From positions 1 to 58,155 of the forward strand of contig DATJQV010000041.1 in assembly GCA_035505375.1 (NCBI GenBank): a stretch of 58,155 bases of DNA, given 5' to 3'. Position numbers and translations under genes: made by a program. The notes under the pieces were generated by a model. That model saw only the letters and a list, made by a program, of their open reading frames with translations, did no database searches and had not been told where the DNA came from. Source of the stretch: a bacterium. GTDB lineage: Bacteria; Hydrothermota; Tepidihabitantia; Tepidihabitantales; Tepidihabitantaceae. Below, one piece after another: positions 40,946 to 50,035 of the stretch (the first letter of the stretch is position 1; each line of letters begins with the position of its first letter).

Positions 40946-43588
40946 ATGGTACAAGAGCCACGCACGCTGACAATGGAGATCAACCACAAGCCGGTGACTT
41001 TCCCTGAGGGCGTGACCGTACACCGCGCCGCCGAGCTAGCCGGCGTCTACATCCCCTCGCTATGCTCGCACAAGGACCTTTCTCCATTCGGCGGATGCCG
41101 GATGTGCATGGTGGAGATCGAAGGGATGCGCGGCTACCCGCTCTCCTGCAACACCAAGGCCCAGGAAGGCATGAAAGTCCAGACCGACACGGTAACACTC
41201 CGGGAACTGCGGGTTGAGATTCTGAAGCTCATCTTGAGCGAGCACCCGTCGAGCTGTCTCGTCTGCGGCGAGAGTAAGGATTGCCGCGACTACCAGGGAA
41301 CTATTCGCAAGACCGGCGTGACCACCGGCTGCCGTTTCTGTCCGAACGACCGCCAGTGCGAACTGCAGGACATCGTGGAGAAGGTCGGCCTGACCGAGAT
41401 CGATTACCCGATCTACTACCACGGGTACGAACCCGAGCACGACGATCCATTCTACGACCGGGATTACAATATCTGCATTCTGTGTGGCCGGTGCGTGCGG
41501 ATGTGCCAGGAAGTCCGGGGAACCGGCGTGCTGGCCTTCACCTATCGCGGGCCGCGCGCCAAGATCGGCCCGGCCTTCGGCCGCAACCACGTCGAAGCGG
41601 GATGCGAATTCTGCGGAGCCTGCGTGGATGTCTGTCCGACCGGAGCGCTGGCCGACAAGGCCTCCAAGTGGGACGGCAAGCCGGACGGCACCAAGGTATC
41701 GACGTGCCCGTTCTGCGCCGTCGGCTGCCAGCTCGAACTGGACTACAAGGACGGCCGGCTATCCAAGGCCAGCGCGAACCTCGACCCCGAGGTCAATGAC
41801 GGGCAACTGTGCGTCAAGGGCAGGTTCTGCATGCCGGAAGTGACCCACCACTTCGAACGGGCGAAGTGGACGATGCTGCAGAAGGGTGACTATTTCCGGA
41901 AGGTCGGTTGGGAGGAAGCCATCCAGAAAGTGGCTGCCGAGTTGAAGGGGATTCGTCCCGACGAATTCCTGATGCTCGCCTCGCCCGACCTCACCAACGA
42001 GAGCCTGTTCGCGGCCCGGAAGTTCGTCCGAGAGTGCCTCGGCTCGAACGGCATCGACTCAACCGCGCGGATGGAGCTGGCCGGAGGCACGGACCTCTGG
42101 TCCAAGCTCTTCTCGCTGCCGATATCGATCAAGAGCATCGCCCAGGCCGATGTGATTCTGGCGGTCGGGCTCGACTCCCGGTTCAACTTCTCGGTGGTGG
42201 GCACGAAGGTACGCAAGGCCCTCGACCGGGGAGCCAAGCTGGTGACGATGGACGCCCGCGACAGCAACCTTGCCCGCTATACCGACGACTGGCTCCGTCC
42301 TCAGCCGGGCGCGGAAGCGTTGCTGCTCAAGTTCCTTGCCGAAAGCCTCGCGGACCGCGTGGGACATGACCGAAACTCTTCTGGAGTTTCGGATCGTGTC
42401 CCAAGCCCGGTAGCAGCCGTGGCAAAGCAGGCAGGCGTAGAAGCCGAGGCTTTGACGCGGGCCCTCCAGATTCTCTCCGCGACCAAAGACCTGACTGTGA
42501 TTATCGGGCCGCAGGTATTCCACTACTCGAACAACGACGAACTCGCGCAGAGCCTCGCAACACTGTCTGGACGAGATGGAACCAACTTCATCCCGCTCTA
42601 TTTCGGCGCCAATACCCGCGGCGTGCTGGAGATGGGAGTCCTCCCCGAACCCCGGAACCCCGGAACCCCAGAACCCTTCCCTCATTCACTCAGCCTTGCC
42701 GATGTCCTGACCGGCTCCAAGCGGCCCAAGATCCTCTACCTCGTCGGCGAGCTCCCGTTCCTCGAGCGGCCGGACTGCGATTTTCTGATTGTCCAGGATA
42801 CGTATCTCCCTCCCTTCAAGGTCGACGCCTTCCTTCCTGCGGCCAGTTTCGCCGAGGCCGGCGGAACTCTCATCAACATGGAAGGCCGGGTTCAGAAGGT
42901 TGTTCCAGTCGAGAGCCCGACAGAAGGGGCCGTTGCCGGGTTCATGCGCCCTGACTGGCGGATCTTCTCGGACCTCGCTCACGCCCTCGGATTCGGCGGG
43001 ATGAACTACCAGACCTATCAGGATGTCGACAAGGACATCCACGCGGCGGTACCTGATTTCCCGGCCCGGCCTGACCGGTTGCCGCAGAGGATGAAGCCCA
43101 CCGAGAGGGACAAAGGGATACAGGGGCAAAGGGATACAGTGTCGGAATGTCCGAGTCCTGCACTTGATCCCTCGATCCCTCGACCCCTTGATCCCTTCCG
43201 CTGCCTGCTCGTCGCCGAACCGGGCGGATATCGTCATCGGGGCATCGACATCTCCTCGAAGGTGGGCGGACTCGGCGAGCTGGCTTTGGAAGAGGGATTC
43301 CGGATGAGCCCGGAAGATTACGCTTCCCTCGGTCTGGCCGACGGCGACCAGGTCACGGTGACGGTCTTGGGTGGCTTGGGACACGATCCCAATTCCCAGG
43401 AGGAATTGGGTCATGTCCCTCATAAGATCACGGTCTCGGGTCCGGCCAAGTCGAACCGAGAATGCCCGAAGGGCGTCGTCTATTACACACGGCCGGTCGT
43501 ATTCGGCGGGCTGTCCCATCGCAGTGCGCTCCTGCCGCTATACGGACTCAAGCAGAACCCGGCGGAAGCGTCCGTCAGGAAAGCATAA
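40946..43588 (+). CDS. NuoG-like Fe-S subunit with four repeat-derived inserts
   Basis: 880 residues. N-terminal [2Fe-2S] ferredoxin (C40, C51, C54, C68), an extended Cys segment (HPSSCLVCGES, GCRFCPNDRQC), two [4Fe-4S] clusters (CILCGRCVRMC, CEFCGACVDVCP) and the molybdopterin-type start STCPFCAVGCQLEL. The catalytic Cys/Sec region of formate dehydrogenases is not seen (ARMELAGGTDLW instead), so it is probably NuoG-like and non-catalytic. It has no H-cluster motifs and is not HydA. Four repeat-derived stretches interrupt it: 42361-42402, 42646-42676, 43106-43198 and 43378-43419. The reading frame is intact. Confidence 0.85.
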   Translation: MVQEPRTLTMEINHKPVTFPEGVTVHRAAELAGVYIPSLCSHKDLSPFGGCRMCMVEIEGMRGYPLSCNTKAQEGMKVQTDTVTLRELRVEILKLILSEHPSSCLVCGESKDCRDYQGTIRKTGVTTGCRFCPNDRQCELQDIVEKVGLTEIDYPIYYHGYEPEHDDPFYDRDYNICILCGRCVRMCQEVRGTGVLAFTYRGPRAKIGPAFGRNHVEAGCEFCGACVDVCPTGALADKASKWDGKPDGTKVSTCPFCAVGCQLELDYKDGRLSKASANLDPEVNDGQLCVKGRFCMPEVTHHFERAKWTMLQKGDYFRKVGWEEAIQKVAAELKGIRPDEFLMLASPDLTNESLFAARKFVRECLGSNGIDSTARMELAGGTDLWSKLFSLPISIKSIAQADVILAVGLDSRFNFSVVGTKVRKALDRGAKLVTMDARDSNLARYTDDWLRPQPGAEALLLKFLAESLADRVGHDRNSSGVSDRVPSPVAAVAKQAGVEAEALTRALQILSATKDLTVIIGPQVFHYSNNDELAQSLATLSGRDGTNFIPLYFGANTRGVLEMGVLPEPRNPGTPEPFPHSLSLADVLTGSKRPKILYLVGELPFLERPDCDFLIVQDTYLPPFKVDAFLPAASFAEAGGTLINMEGRVQKVVPVESPTEGAVAGFMRPDWRIFSDLAHALGFGGMNYQTYQDVDKDIHAAVPDFPARPDRLPQRMKPTERDKGIQGQRDTVSECPSPALDPSIPRPLDPFRCLLVAEPGGYRHRGIDISSKVGGLGELALEEGFRMSPEDYASLGLADGDQVTVTVLGGLGHDPNSQEELGHVPHKITVSGPAKSNRECPKGVVYYTRPVVFGGLSHRSALLPLYGLKQNPAEASVRKA
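42361..42402. repeat. 42-bp palindrome inside the NuoG-like gene
   Basis: Ends gggacatgacc and ggatcgtgtccc; inner stem gaaactc/gagtttc; four-base loop region. Exactly 14 codons. Its reverse complement shares both ends with the element at 43378-43419 but has another inner stem. Confidence 0.8.
43106..43198. repeat. Palindromic agggat/atccct element inside the NuoG-like gene
   Basis: Words gggacaaagggataca on the left and gatccctcgatccctcg on the right. Same family as 27026-27113. It encodes a run of charged and Pro-rich residues (RDKGIQGQRDTVSECPSP). Confidence 0.7.
43378..43419. repeat. Second 42-bp palindrome inside the NuoG-like gene
   Basis: Ends gggacacgatccc and gggtcatgtccc; inner stem aattcc/ggaatt. 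Same length and same terminal arms as 42361-42402, opposite orientation. The ends, but not the inner stems, are conserved. Confidence 0.8.
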
Positions 43589-43591
43589 GGA

Positions 43592-44425
43592 ATGTACAAG
43601 ATCATTGAGCGCAAGATGGTCGTCCCGAACCTGCACGAGTTCACCGTTCACGCGCCGGCTGTGGCGGCATCGGTGAAGCCGGGCAACTTCGTCATCGTGC
43701 GGGCCGACCAGAACGGCGAGCGTATCCCGCTATCGGTTGCCGATTGGGACCGCGAGGCCGGTACAGTAACGACAATCTTCATGCAGGTAGGCGCGTCGAC
43801 GGCCCAACTGGCCCGGCTTAAGCCCGGCGATGAGATTCCGACGTTCGCCGGGCCGCTCGGCAAAGAGACCGTCATCGAGAATGTCGGCACGGTTCTCTGC
43901 GTCGGCGGATGCTACGGGATCGGTTCCATCTACCCGATTGCCCGGGCGCTCAAGGCGGCGGGCAACAAGGTCTACACGCTCATCGAGGCGCGCAGTTCTT
44001 TCCTGCTTTACTGGGAAGACAAGCTGGCAAGCGTGTCGGACAAGGTGTTCGCGATTACGCGGGATGGAACCAGGGGCCAGAAAGGGCACATTGACACCTT
44101 GCCGGAAATGATGCAGCGGGCCGGAATTACTCCCCAGCTCGTTATCGTGAATGGCTGCACGTTCCAGATGATGCGCGCGTCCATGGCCACCAGACCGCTG
44201 GGCTGGAAGACAATCGTGAACATGAACCCGATAATGATCGACGGCACGGGCATGTGCGGCGTCTGCCGGTTGTCGGTCGGAGGAAAGACGAAGTTCGCCT
44301 GTGTGGACGGCCCGGATTTCGACGGACATCAGATTGACTGGCAGGAATTCCTGCAACGACGCAAGAGCTACAACCCGGAGGAAACGGACCCGCTCCGGCA
44401 CAGCAGTTGCCGATCACACTTCTAA
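43592..44425 (+). CDS. NfnA/SudB-like NAD(P)H:ferredoxin oxidoreductase FAD subunit
   Basis: 277 residues. FAD-binding barrel (RIPLSVADWDREAGTVTTIF), NAD(P) domain (GTVLCVGGCYGIGSIYPIAR) and C-terminal [2Fe-2S] ligands (DGTGMCGVCRLSVGGKTKFA, then DGPDFDGHQIDW). This is the small subunit of NfnAB or sulfide dehydrogenase. It lies four bases after the NuoG-like gene, so the NuoEFG-like and Nfn-like parts are one transcription unit. Confidence 0.92.
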   Translation: MYKIIERKMVVPNLHEFTVHAPAVAASVKPGNFVIVRADQNGERIPLSVADWDREAGTVTTIFMQVGASTAQLARLKPGDEIPTFAGPLGKETVIENVGTVLCVGGCYGIGSIYPIARALKAAGNKVYTLIEARSSFLLYWEDKLASVSDKVFAITRDGTRGQKGHIDTLPEMMQRAGITPQLVIVNGCTFQMMRASMATRPLGWKTIVNMNPIMIDGTGMCGVCRLSVGGKTKFACVDGPDFDGHQIDWQEFLQRRKSYNPEETDPLRHSSCRSHF

Positions 44426-44455
44426 CGCACAGACCTCATGATGACTCCCGGAATG

Positions 44456-44543
44456 TCACCACAAAGACACCAAGACACTAAGCATCCCGCATTATCCGGC
44501 AAGCTCTCATCTCCTATTCTTGGTGCCTTTGTGTCTTGGTGGT
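44456..44543. repeat. Inverted accacaaag/cttggtggt element
   Basis: Begins caccacaaagacaccaagac and ends gtgtcttggtggtcg. It separates the nfnA-like and nfnB-like genes by about 150 bases without breaking their order. Confidence 0.75.
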
Positions 44544-44581
44544 CGAATTCCGTTCGGTCTCGGACCAAGAGCTGATTCGGA

Positions 44582-46018
44582 ATGGCTGAAGAAAAGCAGG
44601 AAAAGACCAAGCTGAAGCTGGACCGGCACCACATGCCGAAGCAGGACCCGATCGAACGGGTCAGGAACTTCGACGAGGTCGCGCTCGGCTACCCGACCGA
44701 AACGGCTGTGGCCGAAGCATCACGCTGCCTGCAGTGCAAGAAGCCGTTGTGCCGCCAGGGCTGTCCGGTCGGCATCAACATTCCGGGCTTCATCAACTGC
44801 GTTGTCCAGCGTGATTTCGGCACGGGTGTGAGAACGATCAAGACGACCAACGCGCTGCCCGCCATCTGCGGACGGGTCTGTCCCCAGGAAGAGCAGTGCG
44901 AGAAGATGTGCATCCTGGGCAAGAAGGGTAAGCCGGTTGCTATCGGCCGGATCGAGCGATTCCTGGCCGACTGGGAAGCATCGGAAGGAAAAACCCAAGT
45001 TCCGGAAATGGCTGCCAAGACCGGGAAGAAAGTCGCCATTGTCGGCTCCGGTCCTTCCGGCATAACCGTGGCCAACGACCTCATCATCCGCGGCCACGAG
45101 GTTACCATCTTCGAGGCGCTGCACGACTGCGGCGGCGTGCTCGCGTACGGGATTCCCGAATTCCGGCTGCCCAAGGAAATCGTCCGGCGCGAGGTCCAGT
45201 ACGTCCGCAGTCTCGGTGTGAAAATCTTCACCGACTTCATCGTGGGCAAGACGCGCACCGTAGACGATCTGCTTACGGAATTCGATGCCCTCTTCGTCGG
45301 CTCGGGTGCGGGGCTGCCGTGGTTCATGGAAATACCCGGCGAGAACCTCAACGGCGTCTATTCGGCAAACGAATACCTGACGCGTGTGAACCTGATGAAG
45401 GGATTCCGTTTCCCCGAATACCAGACCCCGGTGAAGCGGCCGTGCCGCGTTGCTGTGGTCGGCGGCGGCAACGTGGCCATGGATTCAGCCCGGACCGCGC
45501 TTCGTTTGGGCGCGGCCGAAGTGCACCTCGTCTATCGCCGCGGACGCGACGAGCTGCCCGCCCGATCCGAGGAAGCGGAGAACGCCGAAGAGGAAGGCGT
45601 CATTTTCGACCTGCTCACGCTGCCGCTGCGCTTGATCGGCGACGAAAACGGCTGGGTGAAAGAGATTGAATGTCAGAAGATGGAGCTGGGTGAGCCCGAT
45701 GCCTCGGGCCGGCGCAAGCCGGTTCCGGTCGCAGGGTCCAACTTCCGCGTTCCGTATGACGCGGTGGTCATGGCCATCGGCAACAGCCCCAACCCGCTCA
45801 TCCCGATGACGACGCCGGGCCTTGAAATCAGCAAGAAGGGCGGCATCGTGACCAATGCGGAAACGGCCCAGTCTTCCCGGCCGAACATCTGGGCCGGCGG
45901 CGACATCGTCCGCGGCGCCGCGACGGTAATCAGCGCCATGGGCGACGGCAGAATCGCCGCGGCGTCCATGCACAAGTACCTCATGGGAAACGCTGAAACG
46001 GGAAAGGATGAATCGTGA
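44582..46018 (+). CDS. NfnB/GltD-like NADPH-dependent oxidoreductase
   Basis: 478 residues. N-terminal double [4Fe-4S] domain (CLQCKKPLCRQGCPVGI, CGRVCPQEEQCEKMC), FAD site VAIVGSGPSGITVANDLI and NADPH site VAVVGGGNVAMDSARTA, ending GDIVRGAATVISAMGDGR. It is the large subunit partner of the NfnA-like protein: together they couple NAD, NADP and ferredoxin. The close match to glutamate synthase small subunit is general to this family; no GltB is present. Confidence 0.92.
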   Translation: MAEEKQEKTKLKLDRHHMPKQDPIERVRNFDEVALGYPTETAVAEASRCLQCKKPLCRQGCPVGINIPGFINCVVQRDFGTGVRTIKTTNALPAICGRVCPQEEQCEKMCILGKKGKPVAIGRIERFLADWEASEGKTQVPEMAAKTGKKVAIVGSGPSGITVANDLIIRGHEVTIFEALHDCGGVLAYGIPEFRLPKEIVRREVQYVRSLGVKIFTDFIVGKTRTVDDLLTEFDALFVGSGAGLPWFMEIPGENLNGVYSANEYLTRVNLMKGFRFPEYQTPVKRPCRVAVVGGGNVAMDSARTALRLGAAEVHLVYRRGRDELPARSEEAENAEEEGVIFDLLTLPLRLIGDENGWVKEIECQKMELGEPDASGRRKPVPVAGSNFRVPYDAVVMAIGNSPNPLIPMTTPGLEISKKGGIVTNAETAQSSRPNIWAGGDIVRGAATVISAMGDGRIAAASMHKYLMGNAETGKDES

Positions 46019-46102
46019 AGGGATGAAACAGAATAGCTTTGGTCGTTCTTCCCTCGTCCTTCCTTCTTCCTCCTTCATCCCTCATCCTTCGTCCTTTGGC
46101 TC

Positions 46103-46447
46103 ATGACCCTGCACGAGATCAAGGACCTTCTCCATTGTGAAGTCCTGAACGGAGGGGACGGCCTTGAGCTCGATGTCACCCAGGTCGTCGCGTCGGACGG
46201 CATGAGCGAGATTCTCGCCTTTGCCAAGTCGAAGGAGCTGATGATTACCGGCCTGACCAACATTCAATCCATCCGCACGGCCGACATCGCGGGAGTCAGC
46301 GCCGTCATCTATTGCCGGGGCAAGCTCCCCGACGAGAAAGTGATCGAATTCGCCAGACAGAGGCGGATCCCGGTGCTCGCGACCACGATGGGCATGTTCG
46401 ACATCTGCGGCGTGCTTTACAACAGGGGGCTCAAAGGAGTGTCCTAG
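46103..46447 (+). CDS. DRTGG-domain protein
   Basis: 114 residues: TLHEIKDLLHCEVLNGGDG, GMSEILAFAKSKELMITGLT, AVIYCRGKLPDEKVIEFARQ. DRTGG domains occur as stand-alone proteins beside iron hydrogenase genes. It overlaps no neighbour; the RsbW-like gene follows after four bases. A pyrimidine-rich repeat (cttcatccctcatccttc) lies just upstream. Confidence 0.8.
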   Translation: MTLHEIKDLLHCEVLNGGDGLELDVTQVVASDGMSEILAFAKSKELMITGLTNIQSIRTADIAGVSAVIYCRGKLPDEKVIEFARQRRIPVLATTMGMFDICGVLYNRGLKGVS

Positions 46448-46451
46448 GCTG

Positions 46452-46895
46452 ATGTCTGCGGAATTGCTGCGCGAGAGTTACAGAATCCAGGGGAGGAATT
46501 TCGAGAAGGCCGGCGAGGTTTCCAGTGAGATAAAACTCGTGCTCCGCGACCTGTGCATTGACGCCGCTAACACCCGGCGCACGGTGATCGTCGCGTACGA
46601 GGGAGAGATGAACGTCGTCATGTACGCCCAGCGGGGAACGCTGACCCTGATTCTGACCGACGACGATGTCAGCCTGGAAATCGCCGACGAAGGTCCGGGG
46701 ATCCCCGACATTGAGCAGGCGCTGCAGGAAGGTTATTCCACAGCCTCAGATGAGATGCGCGAGCTGGGGTTCGGATTCGGCATGGGCCTGCCGAACATGA
46801 AGAAGAACTCGGACGAATTCCATATCGAATCCGAGGTAGGCAAAGGTACGCGGGTGTTCGCCAAAATAAGGCTGGGCTCCCGTCCATGTAGCTGA
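46452..46895 (+). CDS. RsbW-like HATPase (anti-sigma factor type)
   Basis: 147 residues. GHKL ATPase features: VLRDLCIDAANTRRTVIVAY (N-box region, divergent), LEIADEGPGIPDIEQAL (G1 box) and FGFGMGLPNMKKNSDEF (G2 box). Similar small kinases sit in hydrogenase operons between DRTGG and hydrogenase genes, presumably as signalling parts. No partner anti-anti-sigma protein is seen. Confidence 0.8.
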   Translation: MSAELLRESYRIQGRNFEKAGEVSSEIKLVLRDLCIDAANTRRTVIVAYEGEMNVVMYAQRGTLTLILTDDDVSLEIADEGPGIPDIEQALQEGYSTASDEMRELGFGFGMGLPNMKKNSDEFHIESEVGKGTRVFAKIRLGSRPCS

Positions 46896-47017
46896 CACGG
46901 AAGCCACGCGCTACGCAAATGACGAAGCTCGAATGAAGGAAATCGGCCAATTCGGACTTCGAGTATTGCCCGCCTTCAATCGTCATTCTGATTTCGAGTT
47001 TCGGACTTTGCCACCGC

Positions 47018-48307
47018 ATGCCTGAACTGAGACACGGTTTCCGCATCGACCCGGACAAGTGCGATGGCCGGATGTCGTGCATGCGCGCCTGCCCGACGCA
47101 CGCCATCCGCGTGAAGAACGGCAAAGCCCGGCTGATTTCCGAGCTATGCATCGACTGCGGTTCCTGCCTCGGCGTCTGCGAGATGAGCGCCATCTCCGCA
47201 ACGACTATGAAGTTCGCCGAACTGGGTAAGTACAAATTCAAGGTGGCCGTCGCTTCGCCGGCGCTTTTCATGCAATTCGGTTTCCGTGTCACTCCCGCCG
47301 ATGTCGTCCGAGCCCTGCTGGAACTCGGCTTTGACGCCGTGTGGGAGTATGCCGTCGACATGGCCCTGGTCGACCGGGCCATCACCGACCTCGTCAAGAA
47401 ATGGCCCGGGCCTTTCCCGTTGATATCGAACTCCTGCCCGGTAGTCGTCCGACTTATCCAGGTCGCGTATCCCTCGATGGTCGAACACGTACTCCCGCTG
47501 GAGGTGTCGCGCGAGATCGCGGCCCGCGAGCTGAAGCGCAAGTACTCGGCGGAAAAGGGCCTGAAACCGGAAGAAATCGCCGCCATCTACATCACGCCCT
47601 GTCAGGCCAAAGCCATCTCCATTCTCCAGCCGGCCGAAGAAGCGAAGAGCAACCTCGACGGCGCCATGGCCATATCCGAGATTTACAACGACCTTCTCAC
47701 CAAGATGCGAGAAGCAGTCAAGCCGGGAGATGTCCCGAAAGACCTCGCGACTGCGGGCCACCTGTTGCAGTGGGGAGCTCCGGAAGGGGAAATCCCCGCG
47801 CTCTCGCGCGAACACTACGTGCCCCTGATGGGACTCACGCAAATCATGAAGGTGTTCGACGACATTGAAAAGGGGAAGATACGTAACATCGAGTTCCTCG
47901 AGTGTCATGCCTGCCAGGGAGGATGTCTCGGCGGCAACCTGACGGTCGAAAACCTGTATGAGGCCCGCAGCCGGGACCTGCATTTGATGGCCAACATGCC
48001 CAAGCCGGGTCCCGAGTTCGAGCAGGAAGTGGACCGGCGTTATGCGCTGGAAGATTTCTCCCTGAGGGGCTCGCTCAAACCGCGCCAGACCGAGGGAGAA
48101 GCCATCGACCTGCGGGAGCGAGTAATGAGAAGAAAGCGGGCGGAGGAGGTGCTGAGAACTCTGCCGCGCCTGAACTGCGGCCTGTGCGGCGCCCCCAAGT
48201 GCAAGAACCACGCCGAGGACGTCGCGGCATCAAGAGCGGACCTCCTCGATTGCGTTTTCCTTTCACCAGATCGTATCAAGGCTGTGGGGAAGCACTACAA
48301 GAAATAG
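47018..48307 (+). CDS. [FeFe]-hydrogenase-like Fe-S protein (sensory type)
   Basis: 429 residues. Two N-terminal clusters (C15, C21, C25; C44, C47, C50, C54), where the second Cys of the first cluster is Arg18 (CDGRMSC). A hydrogenase large-subunit-like domain follows with the four possible H-cluster cysteines: NSCP (C140), TPCQAK (C195) and ECHACQGGCLGG (C299, C303). The usual TSCCPGW and Met of motif 3 are not kept. It ends in an Fe-S motif, LNCGLCGAPKCKNHAED. This resembles the sensory groups rather than catalytic HydA. Context (DRTGG, RsbW-like) supports a sensing role. Confidence 0.78.
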   Translation: MPELRHGFRIDPDKCDGRMSCMRACPTHAIRVKNGKARLISELCIDCGSCLGVCEMSAISATTMKFAELGKYKFKVAVASPALFMQFGFRVTPADVVRALLELGFDAVWEYAVDMALVDRAITDLVKKWPGPFPLISNSCPVVVRLIQVAYPSMVEHVLPLEVSREIAARELKRKYSAEKGLKPEEIAAIYITPCQAKAISILQPAEEAKSNLDGAMAISEIYNDLLTKMREAVKPGDVPKDLATAGHLLQWGAPEGEIPALSREHYVPLMGLTQIMKVFDDIEKGKIRNIEFLECHACQGGCLGGNLTVENLYEARSRDLHLMANMPKPGPEFEQEVDRRYALEDFSLRGSLKPRQTEGEAIDLRERVMRRKRAEEVLRTLPRLNCGLCGAPKCKNHAEDVAASRADLLDCVFLSPDRIKAVGKHYKK

Positions 48308-48374
48308 CCTGTGCCAACGACGTGTCGCCTCGTCCGGAGTTGACGCGCCCGCACCGGCCACCTAGTATCCCGGC

Positions 48375-48914
48375 ATGAAGAAGACTACCACAGACGTCAA
48401 GCCGTACGCCCGGCAGGCGCTCGCCGGCGGCGCCTCTGAAGCGAAAATCATCCCGGTCACCAACGTGGTGACCGCCGAGTGGGTGCGGCTCAAGTGCCAG
48501 TTCGGCTGCGACGGGTTTGGCAACGGGCTCTGCTGCCCGCCGCGCACACCCACGCCTGAGCAGATGAAGCGGATGCTCGCGGAATACCGCCACGCGCTCA
48601 TCTACAGCTACGCCTGCACGCCTGCTGACTACAGGCGCAAGCGACACGGGATGCACCGGCTCGTGGCAGAGCTGGAGCGGGCCGCCTTCCTCGACGGACA
48701 CTACAAGGCGTTCGGGCTCGCCGATGGCCCCTGCCGGTTCTGTCGGGAGTGCAACCTGACCGGCGACTGCCGCCATCCGGAGCAGGCGCGACCCTCGATG
48801 GAGTCGTGCGGCATCGATGTCTACGCGACCGCGCGCAACTCCCGTATCAAACTCGAAGTCGCTACCCGCAGAGACGGACCCTCGAAACACATCAACCTCA
48901 TCCTCCTGGACTAG
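48375..48914 (+). CDS. DUF2284 metal-binding protein
   Basis: 179 residues. The Cys-rich family pattern is CQFGCDGFGNGLCCPPRTPT and CRFCRECNLTGDCRHPEQA, followed by PSMESCGIDVYATARN. It probably binds an Fe-S cluster or zinc. Function unknown. It follows the hydrogenase-like gene by 67 bases and may or may not belong to that transcript. Confidence 0.85.
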   Translation: MKKTTTDVKPYARQALAGGASEAKIIPVTNVVTAEWVRLKCQFGCDGFGNGLCCPPRTPTPEQMKRMLAEYRHALIYSYACTPADYRRKRHGMHRLVAELERAAFLDGHYKAFGLADGPCRFCRECNLTGDCRHPEQARPSMESCGIDVYATARNSRIKLEVATRRDGPSKHINLILLD

Positions 48915-49020
48915 CTGACAGGTTCCTGCCTCTTCGCACTGGACCACTTGACCACATGAGCACTCGGGCATTGCTCGCATCGCTTTGCACGCAGGACGCA
49001 TTCGGGTAAAATCACGCCTC

Positions 49021-49809
49021 ATGTTGAAGGCGATTCTGTTCGACCTCGACGACACCCTGATGCCGGACGAATTGGCGGCCAACGAAGCGATGGTCGCGAC
49101 CGCCGCGATTGCCAAGCAGTGGCACAACATCCCGCCCGGCGACCTCAAGGATGCCGTGCGCACGGTGGCTCGCCGGCTCTTCCGTGCCAACCCGATTGTG
49201 GCGGCCCACGGCAGCGCATTCGACATCTCGTCGTGGGAGGCGCTCTGTTCCAACTTCGACGGCGACGACGACGAGATGCGCCAGTTGCGGGAGTGGGCGC
49301 CGACGTATCGGAACGAGGTCTGGAACCAGGCGCTGTGTGAAATCGGCGTGTGCGACCCACTGCTCGCGGACCAGCTCTCGATCATCTACCCGCACGAACG
49401 CCGCAGCCGCTACGTGGCCTTTCCCGACGTGAAGCCGTGCCTCGACCGCTTTGTGGCCGCTGGTATCAAGCTCGGCGTCGTCACCAACGGCCCGTGCGAC
49501 CTCCAGTGCGCCAAGCTGGACGTCTCCGGATTGAGAAACTACTTCGGTGCGGTCGAGATATCCCGCGTGGTGGGAATACTGAAGCCGGACCCGCGCATAT
49601 TTGCGCTCGCCCTCGACCGGCTCGGAGTTGGCGCTCAGGAATCGGCGTTTGTGGGCGACACCCCGAAGACCGACGTTGTCGGCGCGCACGCAACGGGCAT
49701 GAAGGCCATCTGGCTCAACCGCGACAACGTGCCTCAGCCGGAAGGCATGGTCCCGGAGCGAACCATCCGCTCGCTCGACGAACTTCAGGATACTCTGGCG
49801 GGCATGTGA
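49021..49809 (+). CDS. HAD-superfamily hydrolase
   Basis: 262 residues from ATG 49021. HAD motif I FDLDDTLMPDE, motif II VVTNGP, motif III around LKPDP and motif IV GDTPKTDVVGA are all present with a helical cap, as in phosphoglycolate-phosphatase-like enzymes. The substrate cannot be told. A palindromic element follows at 49836. Confidence 0.88.
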   Translation: MLKAILFDLDDTLMPDELAANEAMVATAAIAKQWHNIPPGDLKDAVRTVARRLFRANPIVAAHGSAFDISSWEALCSNFDGDDDEMRQLREWAPTYRNEVWNQALCEIGVCDPLLADQLSIIYPHERRSRYVAFPDVKPCLDRFVAAGIKLGVVTNGPCDLQCAKLDVSGLRNYFGAVEISRVVGILKPDPRIFALALDRLGVGAQESAFVGDTPKTDVVGAHATGMKAIWLNRDNVPQPEGMVPERTIRSLDELQDTLAGM

Positions 49810-49835
49810 CCGTCCTGTTTAGCGCGCCCTGCTCC

Positions 49836-49896
49836 GAAAATGGGGACAGTCCCTCGGAGCGCCTGCGTCGGACTCAGCGCGTGACAGTCCCCATTC
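49836..49896. repeat. GGGGACAGTCCC-type element
   Basis: Ends aaaatggggacagtccctcg and gtgacagtccccattctcg enclose gagcgcctgcgtcggactca. It lies between the HAD gene and carA; the remaining 140 bases hold gaattctg-type repeat words. Confidence 0.7.
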
Positions 49897-50035
49897 TCGT
49901 CATGGACATCCGCGTTCATCAGGGCTGTTTCACTCCTCAGTCCGCAATTCTGCTTTCTGCTTTCTGGTTTCTGAATTCTGGTTTCTTTGGCTTCTCGGAT
50001 GCCGGGCTTGCGCCGCACCGCCCCCCCACTAAGAT

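Noticed and set aside
40946-43588. Catalytic [FeFe] hydrogenase HydA
   Set aside because: The N-terminal Fe-S domains fit, but the C-terminal half is molybdopterin-type (NuoG/Fdh-like) and lacks all H-cluster motifs.
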